From positions 1 to 43,866 of the forward strand of contig CAIYCW010000103.1 in NCBI GenBank assembly GCA_903924855.1: a stretch of DNA of 43,866 nt, read 5' to 3'. The notes under the pieces are model-generated. The model saw nothing but the letters and a program-made list of their open reading frames with translations. It was not told where the DNA came from and did not search any database. Made by a program: the position numbers and the translations under genes. This document shows positions 26,151 through 35,482 of the stretch, piece by piece (the stretch's first letter is position 1; every line of letters begins with the position of its first letter). The stretch is from an uncultured Rhodospirillales bacterium. GTDB lineage: Bacteria > Pseudomonadota > Alphaproteobacteria > Acetobacterales > Acetobacteraceae.

Positions 26151-26171
26151 CGGTGTGCCTTGCGCGCACCG
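26151..26171 (+). other. Hairpin directly before the chemoreceptor ribosome-binding site
   Basis: CGGTGTGC and GCGCACCG pair over 8 bp, with one G-T pair, around a CTTGC loop. The ribosome-binding site AAAGGGGA starts two bases later. It may tune translation or mark the end of the upstream transcript; there is no T-run. No clear promoter was found in 26093-26150. Confidence 0.35.
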
Positions 26172-26184
26172 AAAGGGGATTGTC

Positions 26185-27879
26185 ATGCGCCTGCTGTCTC
26201 ATCTGCGTTTGCGGACCAAGCTTGCCTTGCTGGCGGGGTTGTCTGCGCTGATTTTGGTGCTGGCCCTGCTGGACGGGGCGGCGGTGCTGCGCGACCGCGC
26301 GATTGATGACCGGGTGGACAAGCTGCGGGCGGTGACCAAGGGGGCGGCGGATTACGCCGCCGCGTTGGAGGCGCAGGTCAAGGATGGCCGGCTTTCCCCG
26401 CAGGGCGCGCGCGCCGCGATGGCTGGGTATGTGCACGCCATGCGCTTCGACGGGGGGGAAGGCTATCTCACCGTGTCGTCGATGGACGGGGTGATCCTGT
26501 TTCATGGGGTGGACCCGAACCGGGAGAACAAACCCACCACCGCGAAGGATGAGAGCGGCCACACCTTGCCGGAGCTTGTGGCACAGCTGCTGGGGACCGG
26601 TGTGAATGAAGGCGTGATCGCCTACAGCTTCCCCAAGCCGGGCCAGACCAAGCCGTTGCCGAAACTTGCCTATGTGGTGCGCTTCGCACCCTGGCAGGCC
26701 TATATGCTGGCCGGCGCCTACACCGATGACCTGGAGGCGGATCTGGCCGCCACGCTGCTGCGCCAGGGGGTGATCGGCGGCCTGTTGCTGCTGGTGATGG
26801 TGTTGGTGGCATATCTGGTCAACCGCGATATCGCAGGCTCGCTTGGCAGGTTGCAAATCAGCATGGGGCGGCTGGCGGCTGGCGATCTCACGCAGCGTGT
26901 GCCGGGTCTGGACCGGCGCGATGAGGCCGGAGCGATGGCAAAGGCGGTGGAGGTGTTCCGTCAGACCATGATGGAGGCGGAGCGGCTGCGGGCCGAGCAG
27001 GAGAGCATCAAGCAGGAGGCTGCCGCCGCCCAGATCCGCGCCAGGGCGGCACTTGCCGACCGGTTTGGTGAGGGTGTTGGCAAGGTTGTGCACTCTGTCG
27101 CAACCGCCGTGGGCGATCTGCAGACCACCGCGCGCAGCCTCGCCGAGACATCGCAGCGCACCACCGAACAGGCGGTGACGGTGGCCTCCGCCTCCGAGCA
27201 GGCCACACAGAATGTGCAGACTGTGGCCTCGGCGGCGGAGCAGCTGGCCGCCTCGATCCGGGAGATCAGCCAGCTGGTGTCACGCGCCGGCGGGATGATC
27301 GAGGAGGGGGTGCGCCAGACCCTGCGATCCAACGAGCAGGTGCAGGGGCTGACCGGCACGGCACAGAAGATCGGCGATGTGGTGGGGCTGATCAGCAACA
27401 TTGCGGGTCAGACCAATCTGCTGGCGCTGAACGCCACGATCGAGGCGGCGCGGGCGGGGGATGCCGGCAAGGGGTTTGCCGTGGTGGCGGCCGAGGTGAA
27501 GCTGCTCGCCACCCAGACGGCGCGCGCCACCGAGGAGATCGCAAGCCAGGTCAAGGCGATCCAGGACGCGACGCTGGGGGCGGCGCAATCGATCCAGGGT
27601 GTGACGCAGACCATTGCGCAGGTGTCTGAGACGGCAGCGGCAATCTCGGCCGCGGTGGAGCAGCAGGGTGCCGCAACCCAGGAGATTTCCCGCAACGTGC
27701 TGCAGGCGGCGCAAGGCACCCGGGATGTGACGGCCAGCATCGCTTCGGTGAGTGCCGCGGCGCGGCAGAACAACGAGGCGGCCGGGCAGGTGACCGGGGC
27801 CGCGGATCTGCTGTCTGAGGGCGGGCGCAGCCTGCAGGCACAGGTGGAGAGCTTCCTGCAGGAGGTGCGGGCCGCCTGA
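26185..27879 (+). CDS. Methyl-accepting chemotaxis protein with Cache-type sensor
   Basis: This is a transmembrane chemoreceptor. The 564 residues start at ATG 26185 behind AAAGGGGA. TM1 is at about 12-33. A periplasmic single-Cache (sCache_2-like) domain at about 35-185 has the family-typical [21 protein letters not shown]2 is at about 193-212, then HAMP. The signalling domain's conserved tip, [20 protein letters not shown], is at about 400-425. There is no C-terminal NWETF-type pentapeptide; the end FLQEVRAA is common in alphaproteobacterial receptors. sCache_2 domains often bind small organic acids, so its place between two catabolic operons suggests taxis to the same compound. Confidence 0.93.
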   Translation: MRLLSHLRLRTKLALLAGLSALILVLALLDGAAVLRDRAIDDRVDKLRAVTKGAADYAAALEAQVKDGRLSPQGARAAMAGYVHAMRFDGGEGYLTVSSMDGVILFHGVDPNRENKPTTAKDESGHTLPELVAQLLGTGVNEGVIAYSFPKPGQTKPLPKLAYVVRFAPWQAYMLAGAYTDDLEADLAATLLRQGVIGGLLLLVMVLVAYLVNRDIAGSLGRLQISMGRLAAGDLTQRVPGLDRRDEAGAMAKAVEVFRQTMMEAERLRAEQESIKQEAAAAQIRARAALADRFGEGVGKVVHSVATAVGDLQTTARSLAETSQRTTEQAVTVASASEQATQNVQTVASAAEQLAASIREISQLVSRAGGMIEEGVRQTLRSNEQVQGLTGTAQKIGDVVGLISNIAGQTNLLALNATIEAARAGDAGKGFAVVAAEVKLLATQTARATEEIASQVKAIQDATLGAAQSIQGVTQTIAQVSETAAAISAAVEQQGAATQEISRNVLQAAQGTRDVTASIASVSAAARQNNEAAGQVTGAADLLSEGGRSLQAQVESFLQEVRAA

Positions 27880-27883
27880 GGGT

Positions 27884-27952
27884 GGCGTCGCGTTTGGTGC
27901 GCGCCCGCGTTGCCATGGGCGTCGCGTTTGATGCGCGCCCACGTTGCCATGG
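27884..27952. repeat. Tandem duplication of a 35-bp element, 34-bp period
   Basis: Two units, 27884-27918 and 27918-27952, begin GGCGTCGCGTTT and end GTTGCCATGG; they share one base and differ at two positions (GGTGC/GATGC and CCCGC/CCCAC). The pair lies immediately after the chemoreceptor stop codon. It is not coding on either strand as far as I can see. It may be a dispersed extragenic repeat, but no other copy is in the window. Confidence 0.8.
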
Positions 27953-27970
27953 ATGATCCCGGTCTGGAAT

Positions 27971-27998
27971 TTGCAACATCCGACGAGAATGTTAACGT
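27971..27998 (+). promoter_or_regulatory. Weak candidate promoter for the ABC transporter operon
   Basis: TTGCAA and TAACGT are 16 bp apart in the one AT-richer patch of the 27880-28031 gap, 34 bp before the binding-protein start. The overlapping small palindromes GTTAAC and AACGTT (27991-27998) may be a regulator site. The -10 match is poor. Confidence 0.3.
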
Positions 27999-28031
27999 TT
28001 CTGTCTGATGCCCCCCAAACCGGAGGTCCAA

Positions 28032-29357
28032 ATGCGCGCTGATCGTCTCCTCGCCCGCTCATCGCTGTCCCGTCGCGCGGTTCTGTCTGGGGGGGCGGCT
28101 GCGCTGGCCCTGCCGTTCGTGCCGCGCGCTCAGGCTGCGGAGCCGATCAACTTCGCCACCTGGTCGGCGGCGGTTGATCAGGTGAAGGCGCATCTGGCCG
28201 CCTTCACCGCCAAGAACGGGGTGGATGTGGCCTACAGCAACTCCCCCTTCGCGCAGTATCGCGAGACGATGATCACCAAATTCACCGGCGGCGCGCCGGT
28301 GGACATGCTGTGGGTGTCGGACAGCTGGCTGCCGGAATTCGCCCAGGCCGGCTGGCTGGCGCCGATCGACTCATTCAAGAATCTGACCGCCTACAATGCC
28401 GGCACGTCGGACTTCTGCAATCAGTCGATGATGTATGACGGCAAGCAATACGGCCTGACCTATTACACCGACTATATGGGCTTCCTGTATAACGCGGACA
28501 TTCTGGCCCAGGCCGGTTTCACCAAGCCGCCGGAAAGCTGGGATGAGGTGACGTCCATGGCCAGCGCGATCAAGGCGAAGGGGCTGCTGGATTATCCGGT
28601 GGTGTTCGGCATGGCGCAGGAATCCTGGATGATCGAGTTCATCTCGGCGATGGTCTATTCCCATGGCGGCCGGCTGATCGACGATGCCGGCACGGCCGTG
28701 CTGCAGGATGGCAAATCCGGCGCGGTCTCCACGCTGAACTGGCTGGTGGATGCGGTGGGCAAGCACAAGATCCTCTCGCCCGGCTGTGTCACCACCGGGG
28801 AGCTGGAGGTGCTGAAGACCGCCTCCGCCGGCAAGGCGGCCTTTGTGCTGTTGCCGAAATACCGGCTGCGCGTGCTGAACGATCCGGCGCAGAGCAGTGT
28901 GGCCGGCAAGTTCCGCCAGGCGCTGATGCCGATGGGCGCGGGCGGCAGCCACAGTACGGTGGGCTGGATGCGCTTCTACGGCATGACACCGCGGGCGGTG
29001 GCCAATGCCGAGCGCGGCCAGAACACCGCCAAGCTGATCGAATGGTTCGGTGGCAAGGCCGATGGCGATTACCGCTTCCAGAAGACCGTGCTGAAGGACC
29101 TCGCCCTCGGCTTCGGGGTGAAGGCGCTGTACGATGATGCCGAGGTGCGCGCCTCGCTCGGCTCCTACGGCGATGTGGATCTGATGGCGCAGCAGCAGAC
29201 GCTGGCGCACAAGAAGGACACCATCGCGCCCTGGTTCGGCGAGTGGAATGACAGTTTCGGCACCGCCTGGCAGCAGGCGATCACCGGCAAGACAAGTGTG
29301 GAGGCGGCGCTGAAACTCTCCGCCACCAAATGGGCGGAGCTGAAAAAGGCTGGCTGA
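28032..29357 (+). CDS. ABC transporter substrate-binding protein (family 1, sugar type)
   Basis: This periplasmic receptor belongs to a CUT1/Ugp-like importer. The 441 residues start at ATG 28032 with CGGAGG upstream. A Tat-type signal (LSRRAVLSGGAAALALPF) is cleaved near RAQA-AEPINF. The SBP_bac_1 features are present: FTAKNGVDVAYSNSPF, TKFTGGAPVDMLWVSDSWLPEFAQAGWLAPID, and the hinge GLTYYTDYMGFLYNADILAQAGF. It is the first gene of an operon whose members overlap (stop TGA and next ATG share a base). The ligand is unknown; the downstream redox genes suggest it need not be a simple sugar. Confidence 0.92.
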   Translation: MRADRLLARSSLSRRAVLSGGAAALALPFVPRAQAAEPINFATWSAAVDQVKAHLAAFTAKNGVDVAYSNSPFAQYRETMITKFTGGAPVDMLWVSDSWLPEFAQAGWLAPIDSFKNLTAYNAGTSDFCNQSMMYDGKQYGLTYYTDYMGFLYNADILAQAGFTKPPESWDEVTSMASAIKAKGLLDYPVVFGMAQESWMIEFISAMVYSHGGRLIDDAGTAVLQDGKSGAVSTLNWLVDAVGKHKILSPGCVTTGELEVLKTASAGKAAFVLLPKYRLRVLNDPAQSSVAGKFRQALMPMGAGGSHSTVGWMRFYGMTPRAVANAERGQNTAKLIEWFGGKADGDYRFQKTVLKDLALGFGVKALYDDAEVRASLGSYGDVDLMAQQQTLAHKKDTIAPWFGEWNDSFGTAWQQAITGKTSVEAALKLSATKWAELKKAG

Positions 29358-30235
29358 TGCAGCGCATCTCGCATGACGAGCGGGCGGCACTCGGCCTGCT
29401 CGGCCCGCTTGCCGTGGTGCTGATGGCGGTGACCGCGTTTCCGATCCTGTATTCGCTGTGGATCAGCCTGTTCGCGGTCAATCTGCGCAGGCCGGCGCGC
29501 CAGCCCTTTGTCGGGCTGGACAACTACCTGCACGTGCTGGGCGATGCGCAGTTCCTCGAAAGTGTCACCCGCACGGCGTGGTTCTCCGCCATCGCCGTGC
29601 TCGCCGTGCTGGTGATCGCCACCTTGGTTGCCATCCTGCTCGACCAGGAGTTTCCAGGCCGGCGCATTCTCAGCGCCTGTCTGCTGATCCCGTGGGCCAT
29701 TCCGTCGGTTGCCAACGGGCTGATGTGGAAATGGATCTATGATGCCAATTACGGCGCGTTGAACGGGGCGCTGATGCAGCTGGGCTTCATCACCCAGGCG
29801 CAGGTCTGGCTCGGCAATGCCAACCGCACCATCCCGCTGATTGCCAATGCCTTCATCTGGAAGGAAGTGCCGCTGGCCGCCATTCTGCTGCTGGTCACGC
29901 TGAAATCCATCCCGTCGGATCTGTATGCGGCGGCACGGGTGGATGGCGCACCCGCCTGGCATCGCTTTGTGCATGTGACACTGCCCGCGATGCGCCCCGG
30001 ATTTTTGCTGGTGGCACTGTATGAGCTGCTGATGGCGGTGCGCCATTTCGACCTGTTCTCCCTGCTCACCGAAGGTGGACCAGGCGGTGCGAGCGACGTG
30101 CTGGCCTGGCGCATCTATGTGGAGACCTTCCGCAACCTCTCCTTCGGCACCGGCGCTGCGATGAGCTACATCCTGGCGGTGGCAACGCTTGCCGCCTCCT
30201 ACGCGCTGATCCGCTCGATGGCGCAGCGCCTGTGA
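29357..30235 (+). CDS. ABC transporter permease (UgpA/MalF type)
   Basis: This inner-membrane channel subunit has 292 residues and six hydrophobic helices, starting AALGLLGPLAVVLMAVTAFPILYS. The EAA loop that docks on the ATPase reads YAAARVDGAPAWHRFVHVTLPAMRP at about 202-226. The start ATG 29357 overlaps the stop of the binding-protein gene (TGATG). It pairs with the next permease. Confidence 0.93.
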   Translation: MQRISHDERAALGLLGPLAVVLMAVTAFPILYSLWISLFAVNLRRPARQPFVGLDNYLHVLGDAQFLESVTRTAWFSAIAVLAVLVIATLVAILLDQEFPGRRILSACLLIPWAIPSVANGLMWKWIYDANYGALNGALMQLGFITQAQVWLGNANRTIPLIANAFIWKEVPLAAILLLVTLKSIPSDLYAAARVDGAPAWHRFVHVTLPAMRPGFLLVALYELLMAVRHFDLFSLLTEGGPGGASDVLAWRIYVETFRNLSFGTGAAMSYILAVATLAASYALIRSMAQRL

Positions 30236-31161
30236 GCGGCGTGATCATCAGGCGGCCCTGGGCGCCGCGTCTGCTGCGCACAGCCGTTCTGGGCGCGGCG
30301 TCTCTGCTGCTGCTGATCTACGTGCTGGCGCCGGTGGCCTGGCTGCTGTCCTCCTCCCTGCAGCAGGAGCGCGAGCTCACCTCCATCCCGCCGCATTGGA
30401 TCCCCGATCATCCCACGCTGCAGAATTTCCGTGCGATCTTCGCAACCGGGCTTGGCTATGCGCAGCCCTCGGCCAATGGCGTCGATCCCACCAGCGGCGG
30501 CTTCATCCCCTCGGTTGCCGCCAATCTGTTGCCGGCCATGGGCAACAGCTTCATCGTGGCGTTTGCCGTGGTGGTGCTGAACCTGCTGATCGGCGTGCCG
30601 GCCGCCTATGCCATCGCCAAGATCCGCTTCCGGTTCCGCAACGCAGCGCTCTACACCATCCTGGCCACCCGCGTGATCCCGGACATCGCGCTGGTCGTGC
30701 CGTTCTTCCTGATGGTGCGCAAGTTGGGCCTGCTGGACAGTCTGACCTCGCTGATCATCACCTACCTCGCCGTCACCGTGCCGTTCTCGGTGTTCGTGCT
30801 GGCGAGCTTCTTCGAGCAGTTGCCGGATGATCTGGACCGCGCCGCCCGTGTTGATGGCTGCTCGCGCCTGCAGGTGCTCACGCGGGTGTTTCTGCCGCTG
30901 GCCCGCCCGGCGTTGGTTGCGGTCGGGCTGTTCGCGTTTCTCGCCAGCTGGAACGAATTCCTGCTGGCGTTGATGTTCACCCAGACCGCCGCCTCGCAGA
31001 CCTTGCCGATCGTGGTGGCTGGCATCACCTCTGATTTCACGGTGAGTTTCTCCTTCCTCAACGCGGCCGGCGTGCTGGCGGTGGTGCCGCCGGTGATCCT
31101 GGCTGTGATGTTTGAACGCTACATCGTCTCCGGCCTCACCGCCGGGGCCGTGAAGGGCTGA
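30232..31161 (+). CDS. ABC transporter permease (UgpE/MalG type)
   Basis: The second channel subunit has 309 residues. GTG 30232 overlaps the previous stop (GTGA). Six helices are predicted, and the EAA loop is LDRAARVDGCSRLQVLTRVFLPLARP. A longer periplasmic segment after TM1 (GLGYAQPSANGVDPTSGGFIP) is larger than in most MalG proteins. The ATPase gene starts two bases after the stop. Confidence 0.92.
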   Translation: MSGVIIRRPWAPRLLRTAVLGAASLLLLIYVLAPVAWLLSSSLQQERELTSIPPHWIPDHPTLQNFRAIFATGLGYAQPSANGVDPTSGGFIPSVAANLLPAMGNSFIVAFAVVVLNLLIGVPAAYAIAKIRFRFRNAALYTILATRVIPDIALVVPFFLMVRKLGLLDSLTSLIITYLAVTVPFSVFVLASFFEQLPDDLDRAARVDGCSRLQVLTRVFLPLARPALVAVGLFAFLASWNEFLLALMFTQTAASQTLPIVVAGITSDFTVSFSFLNAAGVLAVVPPVILAVMFERYIVSGLTAGAVKG

Positions 31162-31163
31162 CC

Positions 31164-32264
31164 ATGGCGCGCATCCGTTTTCAATCCGTCTCCAAGCGCT
31201 ATGGCTCTGGCCAGTCCGCCGGGCAGTTCGCCGTCGAGGGGCTGGATCTGGACATCAGGGACCAGGAATTCCTGGTGCTGCTCGGCCCGTCCGGCTGCGG
31301 CAAATCCACCACGCTGAACATGATCGCGGGGCTGGAGGAGATCACCGAGGGCGCGCTGCTGTTCGACGATCAGGTGATGAACAACGTGCCGGCGCACAAG
31401 CGCGACGTGGCGATGGTGTTCCAAAGCTACGCGCTCTACCCGCACAAGAGCGTGTTTGAGAACATCGCCTTCGGCCTGCGCATGCGCAAGGTGGCGGAGG
31501 CGGAGATCAAGCGCCGGGTGGAGGATGCCGCCCAGAGGCTGGAGATCGCGCATCTGCTGGCCCGCAGGCCCAGCCAGCTTTCCGGCGGGCAGCGACAGCG
31601 CGTGGCGCTGGGCCGTGCCATGGTGCGCGAGCCCTCGGTGTTCCTGATGGATGAACCGCTGTCCAACCTCGATGCCAGCCTGCGCATCTCGATGCGCGCC
31701 GAGATCCGCCATCTGCACGCGCAGATGCGCAGCACCTTCGTCTATGTCACGCATGACCAGGCCGAGGCGCTGACCCTGGCGGACCGGATCGTGGTGATGA
31801 ATGGCGGCCGGATCCAGCAGATCGGCACGCCGGATGATATCTATGAACGCCCGCAGACCATCTTCGTGGCGAGCTTCCTGGGCAGCCCCGCCATCAACCT
31901 GATCGAGGGCACGCTTGCGCGGGCGGACGGGGCAGCCTGGTTCTGCCGCGGCGCCTGGCGGCTGCGCCTGCCGCCTGAATTGGCTTCGGCGGCGGACGGC
32001 GCTGCCGTCACACTCGGCCTGCGCGCCGAGGATGTGCAGCTGGCAGGCGATGGCCCCGCCGATCTGCCGGCGGTGGTCGAGACCGCCATGCCCTCCGGCG
32101 CTGATCAGTATCTGGGTGTGCGCAGCGAAGGGCAAACACTGTATCTGCGGGTGGCCAAGGATGCCCGGGTGCGGGAGGGCGATGCGGTGGGCTTCACCCT
32201 CACCCCGCAGCGGCTGCATCTGTTCGACAGCCAGACCGGCCGCTCGCTGCGGGCCGGCGCATGA
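31164..32264 (+). CDS. ABC transporter ATP-binding protein (MalK/UgpC type)
   Basis: This ATPase powers the importer. Its 366 residues show Walker [10 protein letters not shown] (41-49), Q-loop Q87, signature LSGGQ (139-143), Walker B VFLMDE (159-164), D-loop SNLD and switch H197 (YVTHDQ). The C-terminal 120 residues form a TOBE-type domain ([14 protein letters not shown]) as in MalK. It overlaps the CoxL-like gene by four bases (ATGA), which ties the importer to the enzyme genes. Confidence 0.95.
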   Translation: MARIRFQSVSKRYGSGQSAGQFAVEGLDLDIRDQEFLVLLGPSGCGKSTTLNMIAGLEEITEGALLFDDQVMNNVPAHKRDVAMVFQSYALYPHKSVFENIAFGLRMRKVAEAEIKRRVEDAAQRLEIAHLLARRPSQLSGGQRQRVALGRAMVREPSVFLMDEPLSNLDASLRISMRAEIRHLHAQMRSTFVYVTHDQAEALTLADRIVVMNGGRIQQIGTPDDIYERPQTIFVASFLGSPAINLIEGTLARADGAAWFCRGAWRLRLPPELASAADGAAVTLGLRAEDVQLAGDGPADLPAVVETAMPSGADQYLGVRSEGQTLYLRVAKDARVREGDAVGFTLTPQRLHLFDSQTGRSLRAGA

Positions 32265-34588
32265 CGGCGATGACACGGCGGGAGGATGGCCGGTTCCTCA
32301 CCGGCAAGGGCCGCTATCTGGACGACATCATCGTCCCCGGCGCGCTGCATGCGGTGTTCGTGCGCGCGCCCTTGGCCCATGCGCTGATCCGCGGCATCGA
32401 CACTGCGCAGGCCTTGGCTATGCCGGGCGTCGAGCTGGTGGCCACCGGCGACGATCTGGCCCGGCTTGTCACGACGCTGCGCATGGCGCCGCCGATCGAG
32501 GGGCTGCTGCCGGTGGAGATCGAGCCGATGCCAACCACCCGCATCCGCTTTGATGGCGATCTGGTGGCGGTGGTGGTGGCCCAGACGCGGCGTCAGGCGG
32601 TGGATGCGGCCGAGGCGGTGATGGTGGAGTATGAGGCACTTCCGGCCATCGCCAGCATCGCCGATGCGGCAGCGCCCGGGGCCACGCTGGTGGACGACAC
32701 GCTGCCCTCCAATCAGATCTCACGGCAGCGTTTTTCCGCGGGCGACCCGGAAACGCGCTTTGCCACGGCCCATCGCGTGGTGACCGCGCGGTTTCATCAG
32801 CATCGCCAGACCCATGCGCCGCTGGAGCCGCGCGGCTGCTGTGCGGTGTGGGATGCCGGGCGCGAGCATCTCACCATGCATATCGGCACCCAGGCGCCGC
32901 ACCCGTATCGCACGGCGCTGGCCGCCCGATTGCTGCTGGAGGAAACGCAGATCACCGTGGTGGCGCCCGATATCGGTGGCGCCTTCGGCCAGAAGATCGC
33001 CCTCTACCGCGAGGAGCTCGCCTGTGCCGCGCTGGCACGCAAGCTCTGCCGCCCGGTGCGCTGGCGCGAGGAGCGCGGCGAGAATCTGCTGGCCTCGGCC
33101 CATGCCCGCGAGCAGATCGCCGAGACGCGTGCGGCGGTGGATGAAACCGGCCGCATTCTGGCGCTGGAGCTACGGCTGGAGGAGGATTTCGGCGCCTATT
33201 GCTTCTATCCCGCCAACTACATCGCCCGGGTGGTGGCGATGATCGCAACCGGCCCCTACCGCATCGCCGATTACAGTTTCGACGTGCGTGTGTGGCTGAC
33301 CAACAAATGCGGTGCCGCGCCGATGCGCGCACCGATGGCGATGACGTCCTGGATCACCGATGGCACGATCGATGCCATCGCGCGCGAGTTGGGGCTTGAT
33401 CCGGTGGCGGTGCGCCGCCGCAACATGCTGAGTGCGCATGAGCTGCCGCACACCATGCCCACCGGTGAGGAGCTGCACGACATCACCCCGCGCGAGACGC
33501 TGGAGGCGGCGCTGGCGGCGTTCGATGAACCGTCCTTCCGCGCCCGCCAGCGCGCGGACCGGGCGCGGGGCATCTATCGCGGTCTTGGCATCTGCACGGT
33601 GGTGGAGTGCACCACCTATGGCTCGGCTTTCTACAAGGCGGCCGGCATTGCCGGGTCCGGGCATGAGGCGGCCTGGGTGAAGGTGGCGCCCTCCGGCGCG
33701 ATCGATGCCTCGGTGGGGCTGATGGGATCGGGCCAGGGCTATGAGACGGCTTTGCCCCAGGCGGTGGCGATCGGGCTTGGGGTGGAGGCCGCAAGCGTGC
33801 GCCTGCATCTGGGCAACACCGATGTGGCGCCCTACGGCATGGGCAGCCGCGGCGCGCGCGGCGCCACCGCTGGCGGCTCGGCGCTGTTCCTGGCCGGACA
33901 GAGCCTGCAGCGCAAGATCTGCGCGATCGGCGCGCATCTGCTGGGGCTGAATTCCGGCGCGGATCTGCGCCTGCACGCGGCCCGCCTGCAACGCCAGCTC
34001 GATGGCGCCTGGCAGGATGCGGGTCTGGGCCTGCGCGACATCGCCCGCATCGCCTATCTCGAACCGCTGCGCCTGCCGCCTGGCATGGAGCCGGGGCTGG
34101 AGGCGCATCGCGCCTTCGATCCGCCGCCGATGACCTATTCCAACGCCACCCATCTGTGCGAGGTGCTGGTCGATGCCGACACCGGGGTGGTGACGCCGCT
34201 GCGCTATCTGGTGGCGGAGGATTGCGGCACGCTGCTCAACGAAGCCATCGTGGCCGGCCAGCAGCACGGCGCCATCGCCATGGGCCTGGGCGGCGCCTTG
34301 CGCGAGCAGGTGGTGTATGACGCCGCCGGCCAGAACCTGACCGGCAGCTTCATGGATTACGCGATGTCGGTTGCCTCCGACCTGCCGCCGATTGAGATCA
34401 TCGCCTGCCACACGCCCAGCCTGCGCAACCCGCTCGGCACCAAGGGCATGTCCGAAGGCGGGGTGATGGGGGCGATCGGTGCCGTCACCCTTGCGGTGAA
34501 CGACGCTCTTGCCCCATTTGGCGTGGTGGCCGAACGCCAGCCCCTCACCCCGCAAACCATCCGCGCCCTTCTGGAGACCGCATCATGA
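32261..34588 (+). CDS. CoxL-like molybdopterin subunit without partner subunits
   Basis: This is a large subunit of the xanthine dehydrogenase/CO dehydrogenase family. The 775 residues show the N-terminal domain (RFLTGKGRYLDDIIVPGALHAVFVRAPLAHA), molybdopterin contacts (VVAPDIGGAFGQKIALYREELA; GSRGARGATAGG) and a C-terminal GTKGMSEGG with the probable catalytic Glu732. The CO dehydrogenase form I loop AYRCSFR is absent; the matching place reads APMRAPMAMTSW, so it is not a CO dehydrogenase. There is no signal peptide. The usual FAD and [2Fe-2S] subunit genes are missing from the operon. Coupling to the ABC ATPase (ATGA) and to the next dehydrogenase (ATGA) suggests it acts on the imported compound. 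Confidence 0.9.
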   Translation: MTAMTRREDGRFLTGKGRYLDDIIVPGALHAVFVRAPLAHALIRGIDTAQALAMPGVELVATGDDLARLVTTLRMAPPIEGLLPVEIEPMPTTRIRFDGDLVAVVVAQTRRQAVDAAEAVMVEYEALPAIASIADAAAPGATLVDDTLPSNQISRQRFSAGDPETRFATAHRVVTARFHQHRQTHAPLEPRGCCAVWDAGREHLTMHIGTQAPHPYRTALAARLLLEETQITVVAPDIGGAFGQKIALYREELACAALARKLCRPVRWREERGENLLASAHAREQIAETRAAVDETGRILALELRLEEDFGAYCFYPANYIARVVAMIATGPYRIADYSFDVRVWLTNKCGAAPMRAPMAMTSWITDGTIDAIARELGLDPVAVRRRNMLSAHELPHTMPTGEELHDITPRETLEAALAAFDEPSFRARQRADRARGIYRGLGICTVVECTTYGSAFYKAAGIAGSGHEAAWVKVAPSGAIDASVGLMGSGQGYETALPQAVAIGLGVEAASVRLHLGNTDVAPYGMGSRGARGATAGGSALFLAGQSLQRKICAIGAHLLGLNSGADLRLHAARLQRQLDGAWQDAGLGLRDIARIAYLEPLRLPPGMEPGLEAHRAFDPPPMTYSNATHLCEVLVDADTGVVTPLRYLVAEDCGTLLNEAIVAGQQHGAIAMGLGGALREQVVYDAAGQNLTGSFMDYAMSVASDLPPIEIIACHTPSLRNPLGTKGMSEGGVMGAIGAVTLAVNDALAPFGVVAERQPLTPQTIRALLETAS

Positions 34589-35457
34589 CCGACACGAAGC
34601 CCGTCATCGCCTTTATTGGTCTGGGTCTGATGGGTGCGCCGATGGCGGGCCATCTGCAGGCGGCCGGCTATGAGATGCATCTGCATTCGCGCAGCCGTGG
34701 CAAGGCGGAGGGGCTGATCGCAGCGGGCGGCTTCTGGCATGACGACCCGATGGCGGCGGCCGCCTCCGCCGATATCGTCATCACCATGGTGGGGCTGCCG
34801 ATCGATGTGGAAACACTCTACCTGGCGCCGGGCGGTCTGCTCGACCGTGCAAAGCCGGGCGCCCTGCTGATCGACATGACAACCTCCTCCCCGGCGCTTG
34901 CCGTGCGGGTGGCGGAGGCGGCCGCGGCCAAGGGGCTGACCGTGCTGGACGCGCCGGTCTCGGGCGGTGTCGGCGGTGCGGCCAATGCCAAGCTGTCCAT
35001 CATGGTGGGCGGCACGGCGGAGGGGTTCGCCCGCGCCTTGCCAGTGTTCGAGAAGATGGGCACCAACATCCAGCACCAGGGCGGGCCGGGGGCGGGCCAG
35101 CACACCAAGATGGTCAACCAGACCGTCATCGCCGGCACGATCCTCGGCGTGGCCGAGGGCCTCGCCTACGCCAAGGCGGCGGGGCTTGATTGCGACCGGG
35201 TGATGCAATCCATCGCCACCGGCGCTGCGGGCAGCGTGCAGCTGAACATCATGGGCAATCTGATGCTGAAGGGCGATTTCGCGCCGGGCTTCATGATCAC
35301 CCATTTCGTCAAGGACATGTCGCTGGCGCTGGCCGAGGGCACCGAGCGCGGGCTGGATCTGAAGGCGCTGAAAGTGGCGCTGGCGCAATTCCAGACCCTG
35401 GTGGATGCGGGGCTGGAGCGTGAGGGCACGCAGGCTCTGTCCAAGGCCTATGGCTGA
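34585..35457 (+). CDS. Beta-hydroxyacid dehydrogenase (3-hydroxyisobutyrate/tartronate semialdehyde type)
   Basis: This NAD(P)-dependent enzyme of the GarR/GlxR/MmsB family reduces small aldehyde acids or oxidises 3-hydroxyacids. The 290 residues start at ATG 34585 in an ATGA overlap. The Rossmann motif is FIGLGLMGAPMAG (10-22), the substrate loop is DAPVSGGVGG (122-131), and the catalytic Lys is K175 (GAGQHTKMVNQ). It is the last gene of the ABC operon, and 25 bp separate it from the convergent phosphoesterase gene. Tartronate semialdehyde reductase would fit with tartrate or glyoxylate metabolism, but sequence alone does not settle it. Confidence 0.9.
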   Translation: MTDTKPVIAFIGLGLMGAPMAGHLQAAGYEMHLHSRSRGKAEGLIAAGGFWHDDPMAAAASADIVITMVGLPIDVETLYLAPGGLLDRAKPGALLIDMTTSSPALAVRVAEAAAAKGLTVLDAPVSGGVGGAANAKLSIMVGGTAEGFARALPVFEKMGTNIQHQGGPGAGQHTKMVNQTVIAGTILGVAEGLAYAKAAGLDCDRVMQSIATGAAGSVQLNIMGNLMLKGDFAPGFMITHFVKDMSLALAEGTERGLDLKALKVALAQFQTLVDAGLEREGTQALSKAYG

Positions 35458-35482
35458 CACACGCCCGCGAGGCTGACAGGCA

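Noticed and set aside
32261..34588. Aerobic CO dehydrogenase large subunit
   Set aside because: The AYRCSFR active-site loop is absent, and neither coxM nor coxS accompanies the gene.
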